Made by a program: the position numbers and the translations under genes
Shown here: piece after piece, positions 1 through 8,546 of the stretch
How positions within the stretch are numbered: the first letter of the stretch is position 1
Layout of the letters: every line of letters begins with the position of its first letter
The notes under the pieces: generated by a model
What the model saw: only the letters and a program-made list of their open reading frames with translations
The model's database searches: none
What the model was told of the DNA's origin: nothing
Assembly: GCA_013360215.1 (NCBI GenBank)
Contig: JABWCP010000005.1
Location: 175,575-239,574, forward strand
Length of the DNA stretch: 64,000 nucleotides
Source: a bacterium
Lineage (GTDB): Bacteria > CLD3 > SB21
Direction: 5' to 3'

Positions 1-521
1 ACCCGTCGACCTTGGATATCAAAATATTCACGCATAATACCCTCGCGATGAAAACCCAATCGCTCCAGCAAACGTGAAGATGCCATATTTTCGACAGAAC
101 ATTTGGCCTCAACCCGGTACAAACGGGCTTCGTAAAATATTTTTTTCAACACAAGCCGTATCGCTTCCGTCCCGTAACCGCGCCCCTGAAAAACGGTCGC
201 AATACTGTATCCGATTTCACCGATTTCGTGTTCCCAAGAACGTATCGTCAACGTAATCCAACCGATGGGTATACGATCTTCTGTTTTTTCTATGATCCAC
301 TGAAACCGTTCACGGTTATAATCGGGTAAAACATTGGACTGCGAACGTAACAAATCCTGCTCTATCGTATCCACGGTGACCGTACGCAATGGCTGATGCG
401 CTCTTACCGTGGCCTCATTGCGCCATATCACCATCGTCGCCGCATCTTCCGGATAAGGATCGCGCAATACTAAGCGTCCTGACTCACTTTGTGAAGGGGC
501 ATGTTCTGCAAAATCAATCAT
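1..521 (-). CDS. GNAT-family N-acetyltransferase (RimJ/RimL type), 3' end outside the window
   Basis: The reverse strand reads an open frame of at least 173 residues from ATG at 519-521, still open at the window edge, so the C-terminus is missing. It begins MIDFAEHAPSQ and carries the acetyl-CoA loop signature of the RimJ/RimL branch (FQGRGYGTEA, about residues 112-121), followed by RVEAKCSVENMASSRLLER and LGFHREG, which are classic GNAT motifs B and C. This family acetylates N-termini of ribosomal proteins or small amines; the substrate cannot be told from sequence. A weak ribosome site (CTGAAAG) touches the start. It is divergent from rpmG, with a 243-bp spacer. The family call is confident; the substrate is unknown. 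Confidence 0.85.
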   Translation of the reverse strand, partial: MIDFAEHAPSQSESGRLVLRDPYPEDAATMVIWRNEATVRAHQPLRTVTVDTIEQDLLRSQSNVLPDYNRERFQWIIEKTEDRIPIGWITLTIRSWEHEIGEIGYSIATVFQGRGYGTEAIRLVLKKIFYEARLYRVEAKCSVENMASSRLLERLGFHREGIMREYFDIQGRR

Positions 522-675
522 CTTTCAGTTACTCAAACCAATTTTGTAAAATGTTAATCCGTCGAAATCTAAAACGCATCAAAAAATACAATTCTATATA
601 ACTAATCGCAAGATTAAGCTTATCAAAATCACCTAAACCCATAAAAAACAGTGCGTGAAAAATCAATATTATTAC

Positions 676-704
676 TTGACAAACGAAAGCTTTTAATATA
701 TATT
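676..704 (+). promoter_or_regulatory. Sigma-70-type promoter for rpmG
   Basis: TTGACA at 676-681 and TATATT at 699-704 are separated by exactly 17 bp. They lie about 60 bp upstream of the L33 start, in an AT-rich spacer between divergent genes. This is the best promoter in the window and fits the high expression expected of a ribosomal protein gene. Confidence 0.75.
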
Positions 705-764
705 TCTGCCCATTTTGGATAGAATATAATTTTATTATAAACATAGTCTTTTGGAGAGTTCGTC

Positions 765-950
765 ATGGCAAAGTCTAAAGGCAATCGCATCGTGATTACG
801 CTGGAATGCACATCCTGCAAAGACAGCGGTTTGCCCGGTATGTCCCGTTATACCACGGAAAAGAACAAAAAAAATAATACGGAACGCCTTGAAGTAAAAA
901 AATACTGCAATGTAGAACGTAAACATACCCTGCACAAGGAAACCCGTTAA
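765..950 (+). CDS. rpmG: 50S ribosomal protein L33, zinc ribbon partly lost
   Basis: The 61-residue basic protein has the L33 core: [31 protein letters not shown] and the C-terminal KHTLHKE. L33 is a small protein of the large ribosomal subunit near the E site. Zinc-binding (C+) forms have two Cys pairs. Here the first pair is intact (CTSC, residues 15-18), but the second reads YCNVERKH, with one Cys only, so the ribbon is intermediate between C+ and C- forms. The start ATG follows a GGAGAG-like site (752-757). The gene is followed 28 bp later by a small zinc-ribbon gene in the same transcript, and the pair ends in a strong terminator at 1203-1240. Confidence 0.93.
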   Translation: MAKSKGNRIVITLECTSCKDSGLPGMSRYTTEKNKKNNTERLEVKKYCNVERKHTLHKETR

Positions 951-978
951 TAAGCATTTTTTGTAAAGGAGCTTTGCC

Positions 979-1182
979 ATGGCAAAGAAACAAACATTTG
1001 TTGATAAAACCGCTAAAGTCGCAGCGTATGCTGAAAAAGTAAAATGCGAAGCCTGCAAACAGGAATCTGTCGCATCGTACGCCAAATTCGTAGAATCTAA
1101 AGTATCGGAAAAAACCGGTGCATGGAAATTTTTGGAACGCAAAGTAAAACTCTGCGGTAACTGCGGCACCATGATCGCCTGA
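979..1182 (+). CDS. Small zinc-ribbon protein downstream of L33
   Basis: This 67-residue Lys-rich protein has two CxxC knuckles, CEAC near residue 23 and CGNC near residue 59, a spacing suited to a single zinc-ribbon fold. It is cotranscribed with rpmG and preceded by AAAGGAG (965-971). In Bacteroidota the gene after rpmG is often a short MAKK-starting protein (DUF4295) containing KTGAY. This one also starts MAKK and has KTGAWKF, so it may be a zinc-carrying relative; that is inference from short motifs and synteny. A ribosome- or translation-associated role is likely from context, but no function is established. The reading frame is well supported by spacing, ribosome site and terminator. 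Confidence 0.75.
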   Translation: MAKKQTFVDKTAKVAAYAEKVKCEACKQESVASYAKFVESKVSEKTGAWKFLERKVKLCGNCGTMIA

Positions 1183-1202
1183 TCTATTCAAATTTAGTTT
1201 TT

Positions 1203-1240
1203 AAAAGCCCGTATCGGTTGACGATATGGGCTTTTTTTTT
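1203..1240 (+). terminator. Rho-independent terminator after the rpmG unit
   Basis: A 14-bp stem (1203-1216 with 1222-1235, one G-U pair, 5-nt loop) built on AAAAGCCC/GGGCTTTT is followed by an unbroken T run to 1240. It sits 20 bp after the zinc-ribbon stop codon. Confidence 0.9.
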
Positions 1241-1262
1241 AATGCATTGCCGGGTATTTTAC

Positions 1263-1291
1263 TTGCCATTCCTTATACGGCGATCTATATT
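1263..1291 (+). promoter_or_regulatory. Sigma-70-type promoter for cdsA
   Basis: TTGCCA at 1263-1268, a 17-bp spacer and TATATT at 1286-1291 lie between the terminator at 1240 and the cdsA start at 1356. Spacing and -10 match the rpmG promoter. Confidence 0.6.
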
Positions 1292-1355
1292 TTGATGCAC
1301 ATCACATAATTTTATTTTCAATCAACGGTCTTGTACATCAAACAACGAGGTTTAT

Positions 1356-2180
1356 GTGAATTCAGGACTCGCCCGCATCGTGGTCGCGATTGTAGCTTTG
1401 CCTTTTGTCATCGCCGCCATCATTTACGGTTCTTGGTATTTTTTTGCACTGATGGGTACTATACTGCTCATCGGCATATCCGAAATGCTAAATCTGCTTC
1501 GCCACAAAAACAGTAAACCGCAAACTTTCGCTGCTTTTCTTTGGGGATTGATTTTTCTAGGACTCACGTTTTTCGGTAAAACCGAGCTATTATTACCCGC
1601 CTTTTTTATGTTTGCAATATTTGTCATGACTGTGGAATTGTTTCGTAACACCGGCTCGGATATGATGAATATGGCGGCCACATGGATGACCGTTTTTTAT
1701 CCGTCGTTATTGATCGGATCGATGATTTTACTCCGTAATACCGGCGGCGCGGAGAGTCATAGCGGCGCTCAATTAGTGTTTTTGGTTTTTTTGAGCATTT
1801 GGGCATGCGATACATTTGCGTATTATGGTGGCCGAATGATGGGTAAAAATATATTTTTCGAAAGGGTCAGCCCTAAAAAAACATGGGAAGGCGCCATTAC
1901 CGGTTTTTTTGGTGCATTGATCGGCGTATGGCTCGTACGCTACGTATATCTGACGCTTGACATCCCTTTCATTATGAGTTTGCCGCAAACATTGGTAATC
2001 GGTTTTTTGGGCGGTACATTCGGACAGATCGGTGATCTTGCCGAATCTTTGATCAAACGGGATGCCGGCGTCAAAGACAGTGGCGCTCTGCTTCCCGGGC
2101 ACGGAGGCATTCTGGATCGGTTTGACAGTATGATGTTTGTCGCACCGCTCACCTATGTTTATGTCACTTATTTTGTTTAA
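1356..2180 (+). CDS. cdsA: Phosphatidate cytidylyltransferase
   Basis: The 274-residue polytopic membrane enzyme makes CDP-diacylglycerol from phosphatidate and CTP, the branch point of phospholipid synthesis in the inner membrane. Hydrophobic helices run from the N-terminus onward (for example residues 8-32). The conserved cytoplasmic SPKKTWEG loop (about 173-180) is present, as is the complete C-terminal family signature SLIKRDAGVKDSG...HGGxxDRxD (about 227-255). The start is GTG at 1356, 5 bp after CGAGG; an overlapping ATG two bases earlier is in another frame. The next gene begins 7 bp after the stop, so it is probably cotranscribed with the peptide-binding lipoprotein, although no functional link is obvious. 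Confidence 0.95.
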   Translation: MNSGLARIVVAIVALPFVIAAIIYGSWYFFALMGTILLIGISEMLNLLRHKNSKPQTFAAFLWGLIFLGLTFFGKTELLLPAFFMFAIFVMTVELFRNTGSDMMNMAATWMTVFYPSLLIGSMILLRNTGGAESHSGAQLVFLVFLSIWACDTFAYYGGRMMGKNIFFERVSPKKTWEGAITGFFGALIGVWLVRYVYLTLDIPFIMSLPQTLVIGFLGGTFGQIGDLAESLIKRDAGVKDSGALLPGHGGILDRFDSMMFVAPLTYVYVTYFV

Positions 2181-2187
2181 TAACTCT

Positions 2188-3846
2188 ATGCGCCGGTGGC
2201 TGATTGTTTTGGCGATTATCCATCTGACGGGATGTATGCCACACACACCCTCGGACGGCGGAATAGCAACCATCGCTTTGTCATCCGATCCTGAAACGCT
2301 AAGCCCTCTTTTTGCTACGGGTACCAATTCTTCCGCAGTGATTTATTTTTTATACCCGGACTTGGTAGAATACGACTTTAATGAAATCACCGGACGCGAC
2401 ACCAATCTCCCATCATTAGCAAACTCCTGGACTATTTCGGATGACTATTCTACGGTGACTTACCATTTGCATACGCATGCACACTGGCAGGACGGAAAAA
2501 AAATCACGGCGCATGATTTTGCGTACACTTATCGTTTGTACTTCGATCCGCAGATCGGAAGCGCAAGACGAACACGAAGCGATATCGTACAAACCCGTGA
2601 CGACGGTTCGATTGATTGGGAAAATGTAATTCGCACGCCGGATGACTCCACGATCGTATTTCATTTCAAAAAAAACACGCCACATCACCGTATGACCGAA
2701 TGGGCACAACAGACCCCCATTCCCAAACACGTGCTGGATACAATCCCGCCTTCGCGTATTCGTACATCCTGGTTCAATCAGAAACCGGTGAGCGGAAAAC
2801 ATTTTATCTTGGAACGATGGGAACGAAAACAAAACCTGATTCTCAAACGCAATTCGGAATGGACGATACCCGACAAAGCACATCTTGATCAGATAGTGTT
2901 TCGTATTATTCCCGATATGACCACACGCCTTATCGAATTACAATCCGGACGTGTGGATGTCGTCGAAGGTGTTAACCCGTCCGATGCCGCCGAACTGCGC
3001 AAGCAATCCCGTTTTCGAATCGAACGTCAATCCGGGCGCCGCGTCGAATTTGTCGGATGGAATCATATTGATCCATCGCCCTATATTTCCTCCGGAACCA
3101 TAAAACCGCACAAATTTTTTTCCGATCAACGTGTACGCAAAGCTTTGAGTTACGCGATTCATCGCGCAGAGATCACACAAAATTGGTGTGGAGAATATGG
3201 TCAAATAGCATCAGGTCCCGTATCGCCGGTTTTCCGATGGGCATACAACGATCAACTCCCGGAGATGACCTACGACCCGGATTCGGCACGCATTATCCTT
3301 CAAAGTGCAGGATGGGCCGATCATGACGGTGACGGTATTCTAGATAACAACGGAAAGCCTTTTCAATTTACGCTCACCACCAATACCGGCAATCCACGCC
3401 GCGAGTTTATCGCACAAAAAATCCAATCGGATCTTTTGCGCATCGGCATCAAAATAGAAATCCAGATGCTTGAAACGGCGGCCTTCAATGCTGCGCTGCG
3501 TGAGCGAAAATTAGACGCATTCATCACCGGCTACTCGGTCAACATGAATCTTGACCTGCAACCGCAATTCGGTTCCGATCTGAAAAAAAATACATTTAAC
3601 GCATCAGGTTATCAAAGTGCTGAAGCGGATAGTTTACTGAATGTTATCTACAACGCAGCTGATCGTTACTCTGTAGCCGACGCTTATCGCGCATTGCAAT
3701 CCGTTATTTACCGCGATCAACCTGTAACTTTTTTATTTTGGTATGATAATTTGACTGTGTTTAATAATCGTGTCCGCGGCACACACGCAGACATCTATTC
3801 GCCATACCACCGTTTTTGGGAATGGTATATCGAAGAAAATCCATAG
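2188..3846 (+). CDS. Peptide ABC transporter substrate-binding lipoprotein (family 5, DppA/OppA-like)
   Basis: The protein has 552 residues from ATG 2188, which I chose because it gives a compact lipoprotein signal peptide (MRRWLIVLAIIHLTGC; lipobox LTGC). The frame is open upstream to 2137 inside cdsA, but those codons spoil the signal. The mature protein follows the family-5 solute-binding pattern: SDPETLSPLF, LANSWTISDD, WQDGKKITAHDFAYTYR (about 110-130), VRKALSYAIHR (about 330) and SAGWADHDGDGILD. It captures oligopeptides or dipeptides outside the inner membrane and delivers them to a permease. The permease gene follows after 4 bp. No ATPase or second permease gene is present here, so the transporter must be completed from elsewhere. 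Confidence 0.9.
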   Translation: MRRWLIVLAIIHLTGCMPHTPSDGGIATIALSSDPETLSPLFATGTNSSAVIYFLYPDLVEYDFNEITGRDTNLPSLANSWTISDDYSTVTYHLHTHAHWQDGKKITAHDFAYTYRLYFDPQIGSARRTRSDIVQTRDDGSIDWENVIRTPDDSTIVFHFKKNTPHHRMTEWAQQTPIPKHVLDTIPPSRIRTSWFNQKPVSGKHFILERWERKQNLILKRNSEWTIPDKAHLDQIVFRIIPDMTTRLIELQSGRVDVVEGVNPSDAAELRKQSRFRIERQSGRRVEFVGWNHIDPSPYISSGTIKPHKFFSDQRVRKALSYAIHRAEITQNWCGEYGQIASGPVSPVFRWAYNDQLPEMTYDPDSARIILQSAGWADHDGDGILDNNGKPFQFTLTTNTGNPRREFIAQKIQSDLLRIGIKIEIQMLETAAFNAALRERKLDAFITGYSVNMNLDLQPQFGSDLKKNTFNASGYQSAEADSLLNVIYNAADRYSVADAYRALQSVIYRDQPVTFLFWYDNLTVFNNRVRGTHADIYSPYHRFWEWYIEENP

Positions 3847-3850
3847 CTGT

Positions 3851-4834
3851 ATGTTGAGATTTATATTAAAACGCGTGCGCACGGCGATCCCGATGATTTT
3901 CGGATTGCTCACGGTGACTTTTTTTTTAATACGATTAGCGCCCGGCGATCCGACATCACTTTTTATTGATCCATCGATAGATCCGCAAGCGGCTGCTCAA
4001 CTTAAAGAAAACCTCGGCCTTAATGATCCTTTACCCGTTCAATACGGAAAATGGCTGGGTGTCATACCGCCGTTTGAAGGTTTATTGCAAGGCGAACTGG
4101 GTATTTCATTTAGCAAACAAATACCCGTTGTAGAAGTGATTTCGGAAGCACTAATCAATACGCTGATCCTAACCGTTGCTGCTTTGATTGTGGATATTCT
4201 TGTCGGCGTCGGGCTCGGCGTTATATCGGCGTTACGCAGGGGTACGGCTTTTGACCGAATGACAACTGTCGTAGGTTTATTTTTTTATTCGATGCCGCAT
4301 TTTTGGTTGGCGCTGGTTTTGATTATGATTTTTTCACTTTATTTGGGCTGGTTCCCGGCTTCGCAAATGCATAGCATCGGTTACGAAGTGTGGCCTTTCT
4401 GGACACGCGTGCAGGATTTGCTGGCGCACATGGTGTTACCGGTTTTTGTGTTGGGGATTGCTTCTGCCGCTTCGACGATTCGTTATGTGCGCAGTAGTAT
4501 GTTGGAAGTTTTGCAGCAGGACTATATCCGCACGGCGCGTGCCAAAGGATTGCCGGAGTCTACGGTGATATGGAAACACGGTTTACGCAACGCATTGTTA
4601 CCTTTGATCACGATCATCGGATTATCGTTTCCATTTTTACTGGCGGGCGCTGTCGTTACGGAAGTTGTTTTTGCGTGGCCGGGGATGGGACGGGTTATTA
4701 TTGATGCGATTTTTGCACGGGATTATCCGCTGATCATCGCCAACACCATGATGGCCGGCGTATTAGTTATCCTGGGAAATCTTTTAGCTGATATATTGTA
4801 TGCAGTAGCCGACCCGCGTGCACGTGCGGAATAA
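3851..4834 (+). CDS. Peptide ABC transporter permease (DppB/OppB-like)
   Basis: The 327-residue inner-membrane permease starts at ATG 3851, giving the standard family beginning MLRFILKRVRTAIPM. The frame runs further upstream into the preceding gene, but a start there would add 27 non-family residues. It has the N-terminal helix, the periplasmic LRLAPGDP-type motif (IRLAPGDP, about 28-35), about six helices, and the EAA-type ATPase-docking loop TARAKG...RNALLP (about 226-250). DppB-type permeases pair with DppC and two ATPases to import peptides. Only the binding protein and DppB are present; the next gene is on the opposite strand 7 bp away, so dppC, dppD and dppF are not in this unit. Confidence 0.92.
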   Translation: MLRFILKRVRTAIPMIFGLLTVTFFLIRLAPGDPTSLFIDPSIDPQAAAQLKENLGLNDPLPVQYGKWLGVIPPFEGLLQGELGISFSKQIPVVEVISEALINTLILTVAALIVDILVGVGLGVISALRRGTAFDRMTTVVGLFFYSMPHFWLALVLIMIFSLYLGWFPASQMHSIGYEVWPFWTRVQDLLAHMVLPVFVLGIASAASTIRYVRSSMLEVLQQDYIRTARAKGLPESTVIWKHGLRNALLPLITIIGLSFPFLLAGAVVTEVVFAWPGMGRVIIDAIFARDYPLIIANTMMAGVLVILGNLLADILYAVADPRARAE

Positions 4835-4841
4835 TATTGCT

Positions 4842-5405
4842 TTAGTGTGCGGTACCCAAAGCCTGAAGTTTTAATGCGATGACTTCCGCTAAATTGGCCG
4901 CCTCCATATTCGGAGCAAACGTATCATCCAATGCCTGAATTCTGTTAACCGCCCCCGGATAATTTCCCAACTGATAATAACAGCTGGCCTGAACCCATAT
5001 CAGATCTTTATGTGTCACGCTGCGATCAAGCGAGAGTTTGAACTCCGGTTTTTTTCGCAACACAAAGGCCGTTTTATCCAATGACTGCAAAAGACTCCCG
5101 GAACCCCACAGCGTAACACTCCAACCGGCATATCCGTCCGGTATCGAATCCAAAGCTGCTTCTGAAAAATATACATTCGCCGTATTCAGATCGTTGAGTC
5201 GCATCGCGGACCAACCCGCACCAACACGCGCCGTCGAACCTTCGGTCGCGATCAAACTTTCATAACGACTTAGTGCTTCTTCATAATCACCGTCTTCAAA
5301 CAACTGTTGCGCCTTTTCGATAGCCGTTTCATCTTTGGACGGGCAACCTGTAATCCAAAAAACGGAAACCAATAAAATCAAATAGCGGATAGATAAAGTT
5401 TTCAT
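4842..5405 (-). CDS. TPR-type lipoprotein paired with a T9SS surface protein (copy 1)
   Basis: The 187-residue protein has a lipoprotein signal ending in ITGC (Cys21) and helical TPR-like repeats (AQQLFEDGDYEEALSRYESL, about 33-52). Its ATG overlaps the stop of the upstream 1,025-aa T9SS protein (ATGA, 5402-5405), so translation is coupled. It is clearly paralogous to the protein at 53952-54539: both contain SVTHxDLIWxQASxY (about 128-142), FVLR, and a matching C-terminal pattern AxNxAxVxxxKLxxL. That second copy also follows a T9SS giant. A role in export, assembly or anchoring of the partner is inferred from this repeated pairing only; no known family was recognised beyond the TPR fold. Confidence 0.85.
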   Translation of the reverse strand: MKTLSIRYLILLVSVFWITGCPSKDETAIEKAQQLFEDGDYEEALSRYESLIATEGSTARVGAGWSAMRLNDLNTANVYFSEAALDSIPDGYAGWSVTLWGSGSLLQSLDKTAFVLRKKPEFKLSLDRSVTHKDLIWVQASCYYQLGNYPGAVNRIQALDDTFAPNMEAANLAEVIALKLQALGTAH

Positions 5406-8400
5406 TTTACTAAAACCATTCTGCGTGTTTGTGTGAATGCGCCCGAACTTAAACGATACAGATATACGCCCGAAGCTACCGCGAGGCCTTTTTCGTTTTT
5501 ACCGTCCCAAATTGTTTCAAAATTTCCAGCCGGTTTATATCCGCTGAAAAGTGTTCGCACTTCCTGCCCGAGCATATTATAAATTTTTAACGTCGTATGT
5601 CCCGGTTGTGAAATCGCAAAACGAATGGTCGTGGACGGATTAAACGGATTTGGATAATTTTGATCAAGGGCAAATGTTTTCGGTTGCACGATATATTCGG
5701 GATCATAAAACACCGCGATACGTACATTTTTATGAATGCGTGTTTCAACCGCGCCAAAGCGACCTTCTCCGGAAAGGCGTTGCCATTGATGATTTTCATA
5801 AGCATAGACACCGATACGCCCTTCATCAAAATTTTCATCCGCCGCACGCAACGCGCTTAGATGATCCTGATATCGGACATGCACGGTAACTTCGGCTGAG
5901 GAAGCCGTATTCAGCACATTCACCGCATCCGAAAGCGGGCGCAACAACATCGGGACATTCCCGGTTTCAGCTTGATCTAAAACAAGATATCCGCGTTGAT
6001 TACCTTCAAAAACAAAATTACTGTAGGTTGTTTTTTTGTCCAAAGAAACTACCGTGTAACTTCGTCGAATCGTATCCTTATTTCCGGCAAGATCAAATAC
6101 TTCACCCACGACCGGTATTACACCGACAGATTCGATGCTGTAGTCGCCGAAATACACTCCGTTGTTTGACTCGATATCAATCACCTGTCCGTTGGCGGTA
6201 AGCGCGGCCGAAGCGATGGTTTCGTTACTTCCCAATGCAAACCGAATACGCTGAAGTAACGGCGAAGATAATGCCGCCAGATATGCCACCGGCGCCGTAT
6301 TGTCCTGCACTACGACACGGAATGTATCCGATACCGTAAATTCACCGTCGGAAGCAATGATGCGTACGGAAACGTTACCAAAAAAATCCGCTGTACTGCG
6401 CAAATACAAGGAATCATTAGAAATCAACGGGTCTACCCCATCGGCAAATTTGACGAACGAAAAAGTCAGCGCGGTATGGTCCGCATCATAAAATACGGTT
6501 GAAAGTTTTTTGATCAGAACCTTACCGAAATTTTGCGGCAGCGTCGTATCCGATATTGTCGCCAAACGCACGGGTCTGTCGTTAACCGGTACAATTTGCA
6601 AGACCAGCGTATCCTTGGCTGACAAATCAGACAGATCCGTAGCTGAGAGATACAATTCCATCGAACCGGTCGAATCCTTTAGCGGCGTAACATACAACGT
6701 ATCGCCGGAAATCGCTGCGACCGATTTGCTATTGGAAAGTAATACACCATACGTGACGGGTTCCAAATCCGGTTCCGAAAAAATCATCGGCAGATACAAA
6801 ATCGCCGTACGGGCCGCATCCTCTTGTACACTCGTATCACGGGCTGCAAATATTCTACTCGGCGCATCATTGGCTGCTGTTACGGTAAAAAAAACAGTGT
6901 CGCGGATTTCCGTGTTGCCATCGGATACACGGATTTCAAGTGAAGCGCTTCCAAAAAAATCTCTATCCCCTTCCACGTACAACGAATCGTTAAGGATATA
7001 ACCCTCGACGCCGGCATTTACTACAAAAGAAGAAAAATCAATCACACCATCATCCGGATCACTATAATAATCTGGCAAATAAACCATCGCACGATACGAA
7101 AAATCCTCCGCAAAACTGGTGTCCCGCAACAGCGACGTACGCGCCGGCGGATCGTTGATCGGAATGATTTGAAGTTGGAATGTGTCGCGATTGCTCAAAG
7201 GCGTGGGATCGGAAGCTTCGATGATGACCTGGCTCTGACCGTTGAGGTTATTTTGTGACAAGGCATACAAACTGTCACCTGAAATACTCAACGCAACAAA
7301 CGGAGACGGCGTATGCACTGAAAATGTCATTGTTTCACCATCCGCTTCATGAAACACCAATGGCAGATAGGCTAACAATTGTTTTCCAAAATCCTCTTGT
7401 AAATTTTTCGGCCCGATCGGAGTAGCTACTTTCGGCGCATCATTTTGTTGCGTTACCGTGACAAGGAGCGTATCGTATGCAAAGTTACCGGAATTATCCT
7501 GCGCTTCAACGATCACTTCAAACAGACCGGATGAATCTTCAGATGAAAAGAACTCCAATGTGTTACCGGTGACCCACGCATCCGCTCCCGATACCAATGT
7601 ACCGGCAGAAAAAGTAAGCGAACTATTTTCCGGATCGGAAAAAATATCATGGAGGTTCGTTATGATCGTACGAGTGCCGCTATCTTCTGCAAATGTAGTA
7701 TCCCGTATCATTTGTATCCGTTCGGGCGAACGGCTCAGCGTCGTCTGTTCACCGACAGCCGCGTCTGTCAAATAATCCGCATCACTCCCCGTGCCGTTAT
7801 ACGTGAAAACAGAAAAATAATATTTTACTCCACGCGATAATCCGCTGATACTCACGGACGTTCCGCTGCCTGCAAAAACAGCGTAGGTATTACCGCCAAG
7901 ATCCGTGCCGCTGCCAAACGTCGAATTCGCTGTAATACTTTGACCGTCATTGGGTGCAAGCTCGATGAGCGCATCGGCGCGGACAAGTACCAAATGATAG
8001 TCGCCGTCACCACCCTGCCAAGCGATGGTCATCGCCGAAGAATCAATCCCGCTAAATACGACATCCGATGGCGGCAATGTCGGTTCACTGAATGCGCACA
8101 AACCCGTTACGGCCAGTGTCTGTGTAACACCGCTTTCATGTACGATCACACTGTCATACGATCCGGTAACCGAGGGCGCAAAACGCACATAAATTGTCGT
8201 AAGCTCAATTACCCCGCCGGTTTCAGGAAGTGTAATATTGGAACCAAACACGCCTCCGCTGGTTGTAGAGATTTCAAATCCATGCGGCGCATGTATTAAT
8301 AAAGAACCGCTCAAACCCGTAGCCGACACGGCATACGAAAACTCATCAGAAATCGCACCGGGCGCTGTAACCGGAAACGGTTGCAGGTCCCCTGAAAGTG

Positions 8401-8479
8401 AAATTTCCTGAGCCGACAGATACGAACGAAGACCGCCCGCAAAAAACATTACAAATAAATACACTCGAATGTAGCGCAT
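5402..8479 (-). CDS. T9SS-exported protein with cadherin-like tandem repeats
   Basis: The 1,025-residue secreted protein starts with a signal peptide (about 1-23, cleavage near LSAQ). An N-terminal Ig-like/choice-of-anchor region (about 25-130) is followed by an FN3-like domain (about 135-245), then five repeats of about 90 aa, each with the pattern RDTxxxEDF...YLPxxFxDPD (about 250-725). A beta-rich region follows. The C-terminal 90 residues are a type A T9SS sorting domain (QNYPNPFNPSTT, LGQEVRTL, SGVYLYRLS, ending RRMVLVK). Such proteins cross the outer membrane by the T9SS and are anchored or released at the surface. The repeats suggest adhesion or calcium-stabilised rods. It is translationally coupled to the TPR lipoprotein downstream. 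Confidence 0.88.
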   Translation of the reverse strand: MRYIRVYLFVMFFAGGLRSYLSAQEISLSGDLQPFPVTAPGAISDEFSYAVSATGLSGSLLIHAPHGFEISTTSGGVFGSNITLPETGGVIELTTIYVRFAPSVTGSYDSVIVHESGVTQTLAVTGLCAFSEPTLPPSDVVFSGIDSSAMTIAWQGGDGDYHLVLVRADALIELAPNDGQSITANSTFGSGTDLGGNTYAVFAGSGTSVSISGLSRGVKYYFSVFTYNGTGSDADYLTDAAVGEQTTLSRSPERIQMIRDTTFAEDSGTRTIITNLHDIFSDPENSSLTFSAGTLVSGADAWVTGNTLEFFSSEDSSGLFEVIVEAQDNSGNFAYDTLLVTVTQQNDAPKVATPIGPKNLQEDFGKQLLAYLPLVFHEADGETMTFSVHTPSPFVALSISGDSLYALSQNNLNGQSQVIIEASDPTPLSNRDTFQLQIIPINDPPARTSLLRDTSFAEDFSYRAMVYLPDYYSDPDDGVIDFSSFVVNAGVEGYILNDSLYVEGDRDFFGSASLEIRVSDGNTEIRDTVFFTVTAANDAPSRIFAARDTSVQEDAARTAILYLPMIFSEPDLEPVTYGVLLSNSKSVAAISGDTLYVTPLKDSTGSMELYLSATDLSDLSAKDTLVLQIVPVNDRPVRLATISDTTLPQNFGKVLIKKLSTVFYDADHTALTFSFVKFADGVDPLISNDSLYLRSTADFFGNVSVRIIASDGEFTVSDTFRVVVQDNTAPVAYLAALSSPLLQRIRFALGSNETIASAALTANGQVIDIESNNGVYFGDYSIESVGVIPVVGEVFDLAGNKDTIRRSYTVVSLDKKTTYSNFVFEGNQRGYLVLDQAETGNVPMLLRPLSDAVNVLNTASSAEVTVHVRYQDHLSALRAADENFDEGRIGVYAYENHQWQRLSGEGRFGAVETRIHKNVRIAVFYDPEYIVQPKTFALDQNYPNPFNPSTTIRFAISQPGHTTLKIYNMLGQEVRTLFSGYKPAGNFETIWDGKNEKGLAVASGVYLYRLSSGAFTQTRRMVLVK
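6300..7725 (-). repeat. Five coding cadherin-like repeats
   Basis: Within the 1,025-aa protein, five units of about 90 codons each open with a variant of RDTxxxEDF followed 15-20 residues later by F.D/E.D, and end in DTLxVxVxxxNDAP. The same unit type recurs eight times in the giant protein at 55815-58105, so the two genes share a repeat family. Confidence 0.8.
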
Positions 8480-8546
8480 GCGAATTAGTTATCCGATTTA
8501 CGACTGTGACAATTATACAAAAAAACAACCTATTCGGGCTAAAAAA

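Noticed and set aside
735..1172. A 145-aa minus-strand open frame across rpmG and the zinc-ribbon gene
   Set aside because: It is antisense to a certain ribosomal protein gene with its own promoter and terminator, has no ribosome site, and its composition (many Phe, Cys) is that of a shadow frame.
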